Assembly: GCA_016931855.1 (NCBI GenBank)
Contig: JAFGDZ010000048.1
Coordinates: 1-64,000 of the forward strand
Length of the DNA stretch: 64,000 nucleotides
Source: Bacteroidales bacterium
Lineage (GTDB): Bacteria > Bacteroidota > Bacteroidia > Bacteroidales > Tenuifilaceae
Reading direction: 5' to 3'
Made by a program: the position numbers and the translations under genes. The notes beneath the pieces were generated by a model, which saw only the letters and a list, made by a program, of their open reading frames with translations, was not told the origin of the DNA and did no database searches. Below are positions 22,908-31,076 of the stretch, piece by piece. Every line of letters begins with the position of its first letter. The stretch's first letter is position 1.

Positions 22908-25900
22908 ATGAGTATGAGAAATTATTACTTATTAAATTTCAGATGGTTACTGCTTTTTATTGCAGCTTCCATATGGGGTGGAGCAAACGCAGCTACTCCA
23001 CAAAAAATACAGGTTTTAGGTGTGGTAAATCCTACGCCTGCAAATGGTATCTACGTAAAACAGGCTGGGACATCTGGTTCAGCTGGTTTAGAGTACTGGA
23101 AACATGAGTCTCAGAATTATTACCTCTATTGTGATGAATATGGAGGAACATTTTATTGGAACTTGGATAATAATTTAATTGATGATGATGATGCCTATTT
23201 CTATGGTAATTGTCAGGGTGCAGTATTAGGTGATGTGGATGAACTATATCCTTCTCCTCATTTAATAGGGAGAGTAGGTCTTTCAAACTGGGGGCCAGGA
23301 AACGGGACTGGAACAACAGGTGATGAGTATGCTATTCCTATAGCAGAAGGAGGCAATGGAATAGAAAATGTCATTTCTGTTAATGAGTACGTGGAAACAG
23401 TTGCACCAACCGTTACCACGCAAGCGGTAACGGGTATAGGAACAACTACCGCTACGGGAAATGGTAATATTACATCATTGGGATCATCAAACCCAACTGC
23501 TTATGGGGTATGCTGGAGTACTTCACCAAATCCAACAACTTCAAATAGCGTTGTTAATAATGGAACTGCCACTACAACAGGAGTATTTACCGCAGCAATT
23601 ACAGCATTAAACCCTGGTACAACTTATTATGTAAGGGCTTATGCAACTAACACTGCGGGTACATCATATGGTTCGGAGGTAAGTTTTGTTACATTAACTC
23701 CAAACTCTGCCCCAACCGATATCTCCCTCTCTCCAACCTCGTTAGAGGAGAACGCTGTGGCTAATACCATTGTTGGGTCGCTAAGCACTACCGATCCCGA
23801 TGCGGGCAACACCTTCATCTATACGCTGGTTGCAGGAGATGGTAGCACCGATAATGCGTCGTTTAACATCAGCGGTTCTAGCCTGCGCATTAGCAGCAGC
23901 CCCGATTACGAGGTAAAGAGCAGCTACAGCGTTCGGGTTCGCTCTACCGACCAGGGCAGTTTGTGGTACGAGAAATCGTTTACCATTACCATAACCGATT
24001 TGAACGAGGCGCCAACCAACATCACCCTTTCAAGCACAACCATTGCCGAGAATGCTGCTGCAGGCAGCACTTTAGGTACGCTAACCGCTGTGGATGCTGA
24101 TGCTAACGAAACATCAACCTTTATTCTTGTAGCGGGAGCGGGTAGTACCGATAACGCATCGTTCACCATTACGGGTGATGTGCTAAGCATAAATGATAGT
24201 CCCAACTTTGAGGTAAAAAATAGCTACAGCGTAAGGATTCGTGCCACCGACAAGGCTAGCCTTTACCTAGAGAAGGTTTTCACCATTAGCATTACCGATG
24301 TTAACGAGGCGCCAACCAACATTTCCCTATCAGCAGTAACTGTTGATGAAAATGTTGCAGGTAGCACAGTTGTTGGAACATTTAGTACCACCGATTCCGA
24401 TGCTGGCGAAGCCTTTACTTACGCTCTAATTGCTGGCGATGGCGATACCGACAACGCCGCGTTTACCATTGTTGGTAACGATTTGCAAATTAACTCAAGT
24501 CCCGATTTCGAGGTGAAGTCTAGCTATAGCATAAGGGTGCAATCAGCAGATATGGGCAGCTTAACCATTGAAAAGGCTATAACCATAAATGTTAACAACG
24601 TTAACGAGGAGCCCAGCGCCATTTCGCTTACTGGCAACTCCGTAAACGAGAATGTGGCAGAGAATTCTGTTATAGGTACCCTTGCAACAACCGATCCCGA
24701 TGCTGGCGACACCTTTACCTATACCCTTGTGGCAGGCGATGGCGATACCGATAATGCATCGTTTAATATTGATGGCGCCAACCTTCGCATAACCAGCAGT
24801 CCCGACTTTGAGGCCAAAAGCAGCTACAGCGTGCGCGTTCGTGCTACCGATGCTGGTGGGCTATGGGTTGAGGAGACCTTTACGGTTAGCATAACCAACA
24901 TCAATGAGAGTCCTACCGCTATTGCACTTTCTAAACTTAATGTTGATGAGAATGTAAGTATCAATACTACTGTTGGGGCTCTTACCACTACCGACCCCGA
25001 CGCGTTTTCAATTGTTGCTTACAGCTTAGTGTCTGGCGATGGCGATACCGACAACGCATCGTTCCGCATCAACGGCACCACGCTGCAAATTACTGTTAGC
25101 CCCGATTTTGAGGCTAAGAGCAGCTACTCCGTAAGAATAAGAACTACCGACCAGGGCGATTTGTGGTACGAGCAGGCCTTTGCCATTACAGTGAACAATG
25201 TGAATGAGGCTCCGCTAATTACTTCAATGCAAAGCTTTAGCATTGCCGAGAATTTAGCAGTTGGAGCAGTAGTAGGCAATGTTCTGGCTACCGATCCCGA
25301 TGCGGGAACAACCTTTAACGATTGGAGCATTACACAAAATGTAGATCCAAACGGTAATGGCACTCCAGCTTTTGCTATAGATGCAGTAACTGGATTAATA
25401 ACCGTTGCCGATGCGGGCGATTTTGACCGAGAGGCAACAGAGTCGGTTGACATTAAAGTTACTGTTAGTGATGGTAGCCTTACCAGTGCAGAAGAAAACG
25501 TTCAGGTCATCATAATTGATGTAAACGATGTGGCTCCAGTAATTGTTGCTAATCAGAAGCTATACATAGAAGAGCAGTCACTTAACGGGACAACTATTGG
25601 AACGGTTTCCGCAACCGATGCCGACCTTACACCTACTGTATTCCAAGCATGGACCATTACAGCGGGCAACGAAGGCGGTTTCTTTGCCATAAATTCTTCT
25701 ACGGGTGAGATAACTGTTGTTGATAACAGCGGATTAGATCCTCAGGTTAACTCATCGTTCACACTTGTATTAACGGTCTCGGATGGGGTTAATGTTAGTG
25801 CTGCTGAAGATGTTACCATCATAGTATCAGGTATTAACGACGATAGCCCAACTGTAACTCCAGCTCAGGTATTTACTATTGATGAGAACTCTGCCTTTGG

Positions 25901-27623
25901 TACTCTTGTTGGAACTGTATTGGCTACCGATCCCGATGTTGGAACAAACTTCCAGGGATGGACAATACTATCGGGAAACACCTCCGATGCCTTCTCTATT
26001 AATGCATATGGAGAGATTGCCGTTTCTCAACCGTCAGTGCTTGATTATGAGACAGTTCCTTCATTTACCCTAACCATCCAGGTGTCTGATGGTGTTCATA
26101 CAGCAGATGGTGAAGTAACCGTTAACCTAAATAACCTTAACGACAACGCTCCTGTTGTAACCCCAGCAACCTTTGCTCTGGACGAGAACAGCGCCAACGG
26201 AACCGTTGTGGGAACCGTTACCGCCACCGACCCCGATGGTACGCTAAACGCCCTCGCATTCTCTATAACCGCGGGGAATACAGCCGATGCGTTTGCCATT
26301 GACCCTGAGACGGGCGAGCTAACGGTTAGTAGCAGCAATGCGTTAGATTTTGAAACGTCAGCCGCTTTTGTACTAACCGTACAAGCAACTGATGGCACAA
26401 ACTCTTCGGATGCTACGGTTACCATCAACTTAAATAACCTTAACGACAACGCTCCTGTTGTAACCCCAGCAACCTTTGCTTTGGATGAGAACAGCGCCAA
26501 CGCAACCGTTGTGGGTACTGTAGTTGCCACCGATGCCGATGGCTCGTTAAACGCTCTGGCATACACAATTACTGCTGGTAATACAGCTGGTGGCTTTGCC
26601 ATTAACGAAACAACAGGCGAGCTAACTGTTAACAGTAGCGATGCGTTAGATTTTGAAACGGCAGAGTCTTTTGCGCTAACGGTTCAGGTATCCGACGGCA
26701 CCAATGCTGCAGATGCCACAGTAACCATCAACCTGAATAACGTAAACGACAATACACCAGTAGTAACCCCAGCAACCTTTGCTCTGGACGAGAATAGCGC
26801 CAACGGAACCGTTGTGGGAACCATTAACGCCACCGATGCCGATGGTACGCTAAACGCTTTGGCATACTCAATAACCGCGGGGAATACAGCCAATGCGTTT
26901 GCCATTAACTCTGAGACGGGCGAGCTAACGGTTGGCAGTAGCAATGCGTTAGATTTTGAAACGGTAGAACTCTTTACGCTAACGGTTCTGGTTTCGGACG
27001 GATTCTATTCTGCTGATGCTACGGTTGCCATCAACTTAAATAACCTTAACGACAACGCTCCTGTTGTAACCCCAGCAACCTTTGCTCTGGACGAGAACAG
27101 CGCCAACGGTACCGTTGTGGGAACCGTTACCGCTACCGATGCCGATGGTACGCTAAACGCCCTTGCATTCTCTATAACCGCGGGGAATACAGCCGATGCG
27201 TTTGCCATTAACTCTGAGACAGGTGAGCTAACGGTAAATAGTAGTACCGCTCTTGATTATGAAACAGCTCCTTTGTTTACGCTAACCGTGAGCGTTTCTG
27301 ATGGATCAAACGACGGCGAAACTACCATTACGGTTAACTTGAATAATGTTGTTGAAACTGGCATATTTGAGACCCGTGTTACCAAGCTCTCTGTTTATCC
27401 TAACCCAGCAAGCGATAGAATCTTCTTTAAGTTAGACGAGGAAGGTGACCCTAGCGGTTTGGTTGAGATTGTTAGCACAACTGGCGCAAAAGTTTTAAGC
27501 GTTGAGTTTAGCAGCTCATCTCAAGCCAATGGAATCTCTGTACGTGAGCTTAAGAAGGGTGCATACATCCTTAGGGTGATTACTTTAAAACGTACCTATT
27601 CCCAGCTAATTGTAGTTAACTAG
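22908..27623 (+). CDS. Giant secreted cadherin-repeat protein with T9SS C-terminal sorting domain
   Basis: 1571 residues. A signal peptide (about 1-29, hydrophobic WLLLFIAASIWGGANA) is followed by a short aromatic N-terminal domain, then a fibronectin III-like unit (about 160-265: TTYYVRAYATNTAGTSYGS). Twelve cadherin-like repeats follow: five of one type (AP TNI.LS....EN..., with SYSVRVR) and seven of another (PVVTPATFALDEN, ETGELTV, LDFET). The last about 80 residues are a type A T9SS sorting domain (SVYPNPASDRI then YILRVITLK). Many DxD/DxN motifs suggest calcium binding. It is likely an adhesin or surface fibre, cut and anchored after T9SS export. It is last in its operon and ends before a strong terminator. 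Confidence 0.9.
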   Translation: MSMRNYYLLNFRWLLLFIAASIWGGANAATPQKIQVLGVVNPTPANGIYVKQAGTSGSAGLEYWKHESQNYYLYCDEYGGTFYWNLDNNLIDDDDAYFYGNCQGAVLGDVDELYPSPHLIGRVGLSNWGPGNGTGTTGDEYAIPIAEGGNGIENVISVNEYVETVAPTVTTQAVTGIGTTTATGNGNITSLGSSNPTAYGVCWSTSPNPTTSNSVVNNGTATTTGVFTAAITALNPGTTYYVRAYATNTAGTSYGSEVSFVTLTPNSAPTDISLSPTSLEENAVANTIVGSLSTTDPDAGNTFIYTLVAGDGSTDNASFNISGSSLRISSSPDYEVKSSYSVRVRSTDQGSLWYEKSFTITITDLNEAPTNITLSSTTIAENAAAGSTLGTLTAVDADANETSTFILVAGAGSTDNASFTITGDVLSINDSPNFEVKNSYSVRIRATDKASLYLEKVFTISITDVNEAPTNISLSAVTVDENVAGSTVVGTFSTTDSDAGEAFTYALIAGDGDTDNAAFTIVGNDLQINSSPDFEVKSSYSIRVQSADMGSLTIEKAITINVNNVNEEPSAISLTGNSVNENVAENSVIGTLATTDPDAGDTFTYTLVAGDGDTDNASFNIDGANLRITSSPDFEAKSSYSVRVRATDAGGLWVEETFTVSITNINESPTAIALSKLNVDENVSINTTVGALTTTDPDAFSIVAYSLVSGDGDTDNASFRINGTTLQITVSPDFEAKSSYSVRIRTTDQGDLWYEQAFAITVNNVNEAPLITSMQSFSIAENLAVGAVVGNVLATDPDAGTTFNDWSITQNVDPNGNGTPAFAIDAVTGLITVADAGDFDREATESVDIKVTVSDGSLTSAEENVQVIIIDVNDVAPVIVANQKLYIEEQSLNGTTIGTVSATDADLTPTVFQAWTITAGNEGGFFAINSSTGEITVVDNSGLDPQVNSSFTLVLTVSDGVNVSAAEDVTIIVSGINDDSPTVTPAQVFTIDENSAFGTLVGTVLATDPDVGTNFQGWTILSGNTSDAFSINAYGEIAVSQPSVLDYETVPSFTLTIQVSDGVHTADGEVTVNLNNLNDNAPVVTPATFALDENSANGTVVGTVTATDPDGTLNALAFSITAGNTADAFAIDPETGELTVSSSNALDFETSAAFVLTVQATDGTNSSDATVTINLNNLNDNAPVVTPATFALDENSANATVVGTVVATDADGSLNALAYTITAGNTAGGFAINETTGELTVNSSDALDFETAESFALTVQVSDGTNAADATVTINLNNVNDNTPVVTPATFALDENSANGTVVGTINATDADGTLNALAYSITAGNTANAFAINSETGELTVGSSNALDFETVELFTLTVLVSDGFYSADATVAINLNNLNDNAPVVTPATFALDENSANGTVVGTVTATDADGTLNALAFSITAGNTADAFAINSETGELTVNSSTALDYETAPLFTLTVSVSDGSNDGETTITVNLNNVVETGIFETRVTKLSVYPNPASDRIFFKLDEEGDPSGLVEIVSTTGAKVLSVEFSSSSQANGISVRELKKGAYILRVITLKRTYSQLIVVN
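26142..27353 (+). repeat. Four tandem 303-bp coding repeats in the cadherin gene
   Basis: The start of the unit (GACAACGCTCCTGTTG or close variants) recurs at 26142, 26445, 26748 and 27051, exactly 303 bases (101 codons) apart. The copies are nearly identical at the DNA level over long stretches, unlike the older repeats upstream. This implies recent duplication or ongoing homogenisation and possible length variation between strains. Confidence 0.88.
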
Positions 27624-27643
27624 CTAGCCATAAGTTAAAAAAG

Positions 27644-27675
27644 AGACCTCGTTATAGCAACGGGGTCTTTTTTTT
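27644..27675 (+). terminator. Terminator after the cadherin operon
   Basis: AGACCTCGTT (27644-27653) pairs with AACGGGGTCT (27659-27668, one G-T pair) around a 5-base loop, followed by eight T. Confidence 0.9.
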
Positions 27676-27781
27676 GCTAACCTTTCATCGTTCCTTAGTA
27701 GTAGTTCGCAAGTAGCTTTTAGCAAAGACCTACAATCAACATACTCTACGTTTTTGTGTTACTACGGTTAAATAGTTAGCA

Positions 27782-28612
27782 ATGACAAGTAGCCCATCAT
27801 TTAGTATATTCTCCCTAAATAAGCTTAACCGGTTGCATACTGGCGATGCAGCAAAACCCCATTCCCACGGCTATTACACAATACTGGTAATTGAGCAGGG
27901 ACAAGGGAAGTATGCAGTAGATTTTGTTGAGTATGAGCTGGGTAATTCAATGGTTTTCTTTATAAGCCCAGGACAGGAGCACCATTTGCTCTGCGGCCAG
28001 CAACCACAGGGGTATAGGCTTAGATTTAGCGATCATTTCCTTACGGAGAACAGTATTCCCGATTGCTTTTTTGCCGATCTTAACCTGTTTCAGGATTTTA
28101 GCAGTTCGCCTCCCCTTAAGCTAACTGCCAACCAGTTTGCCCAGCTAGTTGAGTACTGCGTGCAAATGGAGCGCTACCACAGCTCAACCCAGAAGTTTAA
28201 GGAGCAAGCAGTGGCCTCGTTGCTAAAGCTGTTTTTAATCACTTGCAATGGTTCATGCTCCCTTTCCTTTGATAGTCCGCATAGCCAGGAGGCTGGCTTC
28301 TCTGTGCTTAAGCGCTTTCGCGATTTGGTTGAGCAGAATATTAGGCAGTGGCACGCAACATCCGATTATGCTAGGGCAATGAGCATTACCCCCGATTACC
28401 TTAACCGTACCGTTAAATCGTTGGTTGGTAAAACGGCAAAGGAGTACCTGCAGTCCAAGCTAATTATTGCAGCTAAGCGGAACCTCTTTTTTACTGATAT
28501 GTCGGTTAAGGAGATTGGGTACGACTTGGGCTTTACCGAGCCAGCCAACTTTAACCTATTCTTTAAAAAGCAAACGGGAACATCGCCAGCCGCATTTAGA
28601 AAATCGCGCTAG
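27782..28612 (+). CDS. AraC-family transcriptional regulator with N-terminal cupin
   Basis: A 276-residue protein with an AraC-type sensory cupin (AKPHSHGYYTILVIEQGQGKY near residue 25-45, then FISPGQEHHL). The C-terminal double helix-turn-helix runs from about residue 180 (SDYARAMSITPDYLNRTVKSLVGKTAKEYL ending VKEIGYDLGFTEPANFNLFFKKQTGTSPAAFRKSR, given here as its landmarks). It lies 131 bases upstream of the pirin gene and may control it; such regulator-pirin pairs are common. The effector is unknown. Confidence 0.88.
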   Translation: MTSSPSFSIFSLNKLNRLHTGDAAKPHSHGYYTILVIEQGQGKYAVDFVEYELGNSMVFFISPGQEHHLLCGQQPQGYRLRFSDHFLTENSIPDCFFADLNLFQDFSSSPPLKLTANQFAQLVEYCVQMERYHSSTQKFKEQAVASLLKLFLITCNGSCSLSFDSPHSQEAGFSVLKRFRDLVEQNIRQWHATSDYARAMSITPDYLNRTVKSLVGKTAKEYLQSKLIIAAKRNLFFTDMSVKEIGYDLGFTEPANFNLFFKKQTGTSPAAFRKSR

Positions 28613-28670
28613 GTCTGATTTTCATAATTCCTCTCCGCATTCTCATATTTTCTACAGCCTATATTGGCTG

Positions 28671-28678
28671 TACTTTTG
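28671..28678 (+). promoter_or_regulatory. Promoter -7 box for the pirin-nitroreductase operon
   Basis: TACTTTTG matches TAnnTTTG. A TTTT at 28648-28651 sits 19 bases upstream as a possible -33 element. The pirin ATG follows after about 65 bases and has a strong ribosome-binding site (AAAGGAGGAG). Confidence 0.5.
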
Positions 28679-28743
28679 TCTCAGAGATTTTAGCCGTTTA
28701 TTGATGTGGGCAAAATATCTACCTAAAAATAAAGGAGGAGTTT

Positions 28744-29463
28744 ATGAATACAATACTACACAGAGCCGAAACACGTGGGCATGCCGATCATGGATGGCTA
28801 AACACGCACCATACTTTTAGCTTTGCAGGTTACCACAACCCAGACAGGATGAACTTTGGTGCGCTGCGCGTGCTTAACGACGATATTGTGGCTCCTGGCA
28901 TGGGCTTTGGCAAGCATCCGCACGATAACATGGAGATTGTATCCATCCCACTACAGGGCGACCTTGAGCATCAGGATAGCATGGGTAACAAATCGGTTAT
29001 TCGCGAGGGCGATATTCAGGTTATGAGCGCAGGTACAGGCGTTTTTCATAGCGAGTACAATCCTAATAACGACAAGGAAACGCACTTTTTGCAGATATGG
29101 CTTTTCCCTCGTGAGCGAAACCTTGCGCCACGCTACGATCAAATCTCCATTAGGGATGTCGCGGTTCCAAATAGATTTTACCAAATACTATCACCTAACA
29201 AGAGCGAACAAGGTGTTTGGATTAATCAGGATGCGTGGTTTAGCATGGCTCATTTCGACTCAGGAGCAACCGATAAGTACACTTTAAATCGTTCTGGCAA
29301 TGGTGTTTACTTGTTTGTTATTGAAGGAAGTTTAAATATTAACAACATAGAGCTAAACACAAGGGATGGTTTAGGTGTTACTGATACCACTGATATTAAC
29401 GTAAAGGCAACAACCCCAGCAAAGGTGTTGCTAATGGAAGTGCCAATGCAATTAAATAAATAG
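28744..29463 (+). CDS. Pirin family protein (YhhW-like bicupin)
   Basis: A 239-residue bicupin. It starts ILHRAETRGHADHGWLNTHHTFSF (landmark: RG.A.HGWL..HHTFSF), and the N-terminal cupin has the metal ligands in GFGKHPHDNMEI and later EYNPNNDKETHFLQIW. The C-terminal cupin is less conserved, as usual. Pirins bind Fe2+ and some, such as E. coli YhhW, degrade quercetin; in vivo roles in redox sensing are debated. The start has a strong GGAGGAG ribosome-binding site. The nitroreductase gene starts 4 bases after its stop. Confidence 0.92.
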   Translation: MNTILHRAETRGHADHGWLNTHHTFSFAGYHNPDRMNFGALRVLNDDIVAPGMGFGKHPHDNMEIVSIPLQGDLEHQDSMGNKSVIREGDIQVMSAGTGVFHSEYNPNNDKETHFLQIWLFPRERNLAPRYDQISIRDVAVPNRFYQILSPNKSEQGVWINQDAWFSMAHFDSGATDKYTLNRSGNGVYLFVIEGSLNINNIELNTRDGLGVTDTTDINVKATTPAKVLLMEVPMQLNK

Positions 29464-29467
29464 TACA

Positions 29468-30097
29468 ATGAGAATAATAGATGATTTAAAGTGGCGCTAC
29501 GCCACAAAGGTTTTCGACAAAGAGAAGAAGGTTAGCGAGAGCGATTTGAATAGCATACTCGAATCGGTTAGGTATTCCGCTTCATCGTATGGACTACAGC
29601 TCTATAAGGTTTTGGTAGTTGAGAACCCCGAGATACGAGAAAAGCTAAAGGCCGTATCGTGGAATCAGCCCCAAATTACCGATGCTTCGCAGCTTATCGT
29701 TTTTTGTAACTATGTTGATGTAAAAGAGGAGCATATCAATGAGTATTTACAGCGTATTGCCAGTACACGTGGCATTGCAGTTGCCAATTTAAGCGGTTAT
29801 GGCGATATGATGAAGTCCGCCTTACTCTCTCGTCCAGCCGATGCGTTAGCCAATTGGACTGCCCGCCAAACCTATATTGCCTTGGGTACGCTTTTAGCCG
29901 CAGCCGCAGAGCTTAGGGTAGATGCATGCCCTATGGAAGGGTTTGATGTTGAGCAGTACAACGAGATTCTTGGGCTAAAGGAGCAAGGTCTATCGGCTGC
30001 CGTTATAGCTACCATAGGTTACCGTTCCGATAAGGACGAGTTGCAGCACGCTGCAAAGGTACGTAGGCCGTTTACCGATATGTTCCAGCGTATCTAA
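29468..30097 (+). CDS. NAD(P)H-dependent nitroreductase-family oxidoreductase
   Basis: A 209-residue FMN enzyme of the NfsB type. It opens LKWRYATKVFDKEKKV with the Arg-Tyr..K FMN-phosphate contact, has SASSYGLQLYKVLVV for flavin contact, then WTARQTYIALGTLLAAAAEL and ACPMEGFDVEQYNEILGL, and closes with VATIGYRSDKDELQHAAKVRRP. It reduces nitro compounds or quinones in the cytosol. It is co-transcribed with pirin, and the pair points to a response to aromatic or redox stress. A clear terminator follows. Confidence 0.92.
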   Translation: MRIIDDLKWRYATKVFDKEKKVSESDLNSILESVRYSASSYGLQLYKVLVVENPEIREKLKAVSWNQPQITDASQLIVFCNYVDVKEEHINEYLQRIASTRGIAVANLSGYGDMMKSALLSRPADALANWTARQTYIALGTLLAAAAELRVDACPMEGFDVEQYNEILGLKEQGLSAAVIATIGYRSDKDELQHAAKVRRPFTDMFQRI

Positions 30098-30120
30098 TTG
30101 GCTGCTGTTTAAATAAATAT

Positions 30121-30148
30121 AAAGCGAAGCTAAGGCTTCGCTTTTTTT
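30121..30148 (+). terminator. Terminator after the nitroreductase gene
   Basis: AAAGCGAAGC (30121-30130) pairs with GCTTCGCTTT (30135-30144) around TAAG, with the T-run continuing to 30148. Confidence 0.9.
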
Positions 30149-30212
30149 ATGGCGCTACTTCGGGATTTTTGAGTGTGCTTTTATAGAATTTAGCTTTATA
30201 ATAAGAGTATCT

Positions 30213-30587
30213 CTAAAGTTCTTCGCTGTTGAGCCATCTTAACGCAGCAGCTCTGGAAAAAAATGTTTTTAAATGGTAGTGCGATTCGCGAAGCTCTCGT
30301 TCTGCCATCATACTAATGGCAGTGTTTATTGGTGTTCTCTGTATTACAGCATGCTTTACCGAGTTTAGGTGGGCGCTTTGGGTTATTAGATTCTGGATTA
30401 TCTCGGGAATTCTTTCGTCGTAAAAGTTTGGCTCCGCTTCGCTAGCATCCTCAAGTATTTTTAGGTTTTTGGGTAGATTTTCTCTTGTAAGTATATCGGG
30501 GGCTCCAAGCATTTCCTCAAAGCTTATTTCCCCTTTAGATACAATGGTTATCATACCGTCTGCTTTATCAAAATGAATGCTTATCAT
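30213..30587 (-). CDS. Small STAS/SpoIIAA-like protein, copy B
   Basis: A 124-residue protein clearly related to the one at 19451-19840. Shared blocks include the opening beta strands with V..KGEISFEEML, DILTRENLPKNLKIL, SVKHAVIQRTPINTAISMMAE and YHLKTFFSRAAALRWL. There is no signal peptide. The ribosome-binding site AAGGAAG precedes the start. Two divergent copies in 11 kb suggest an expanded family in this genome. The function is unknown. Confidence 0.68.
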   Translation of the reverse strand: MISIHFDKADGMITIVSKGEISFEEMLGAPDILTRENLPKNLKILEDASEAEPNFYDERIPEIIQNLITQSAHLNSVKHAVIQRTPINTAISMMAERELRESHYHLKTFFSRAAALRWLNSEEL

Positions 30588-30722
30588 TTGTTCTTCCTTT
30601 AGTTCTGGACTCTAGTTAGTTTCCTTTAGGGCTGCTATTTTATGCCAAAGTGCAGGCCTCTTAAAAATTTGTTATCCGTTGTTTTGCCAAGTTGTTTATC
30701 CATAGCAAAAGTAGTGAGTTAA

Positions 30723-30983
30723 CTATTCTATCCAAACAATGGAATTAAGGGATTTGTGCTCGTTTTCCTCGTAAAGGTTATTCTCAGAGTCGGGAATCCA
30801 CTCCCCGTCAATAATATTTTTTTAAAGTTCTGGTTTATAGTCGTATTCACAGCTAACCAGCATCGGTTTTCTGTTTCTCAAAATTATGCCAAACATTAGT
30901 AGCCGTTCACCCGTGTTTTCATATATTTATATCTATTCGGAATGCTCCCATAGGTGTTGGTGTAATAAAGGTAGGCTCGTGTC
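30723..30983 (-). pseudogene. Decayed gene, minus strand
   Basis: Reading the minus strand from about 30983 gives protein-like text: PTFITPTPMGAFRIDINI in one frame. After a single frameshift near 30930 it continues YENTGERLLMFGIILRN and KPMLVSCEYDYKPEL to a TAA. The same frame continues past that stop as KNIIDGEWIPDSENN and KSLNSIVWIE, closing with TAG at 30723-30725. One frameshift and one nonsense codon break an otherwise coherent about 85-residue sequence, and no start codon is evident. I do not recognise the family. The rest of the gap, 30588-30722 and 30984-31076, shows nothing clear. Confidence 0.55.
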
Positions 30984-31076
30984 AATTTTTACTAATTGTT
31001 TATCATTCTGGATCATAATACTACAGGGTATTCGCAAAAGCAGTGGTATATTGGTCTATTGCTAATTTAAGCTGTT

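Noticed and set aside
26096-27208. Several long minus-strand frames repeating the same Val/Ala/Ser-rich text
   Set aside because: They are antisense shadows of the cadherin repeats and repeat with the same 303-base period.
26142-27353. Regularly spaced repeats as a possible CRISPR array
   Set aside because: The period is 303 bases, in frame and protein-coding; these are cadherin domains, not short repeats with unique spacers.
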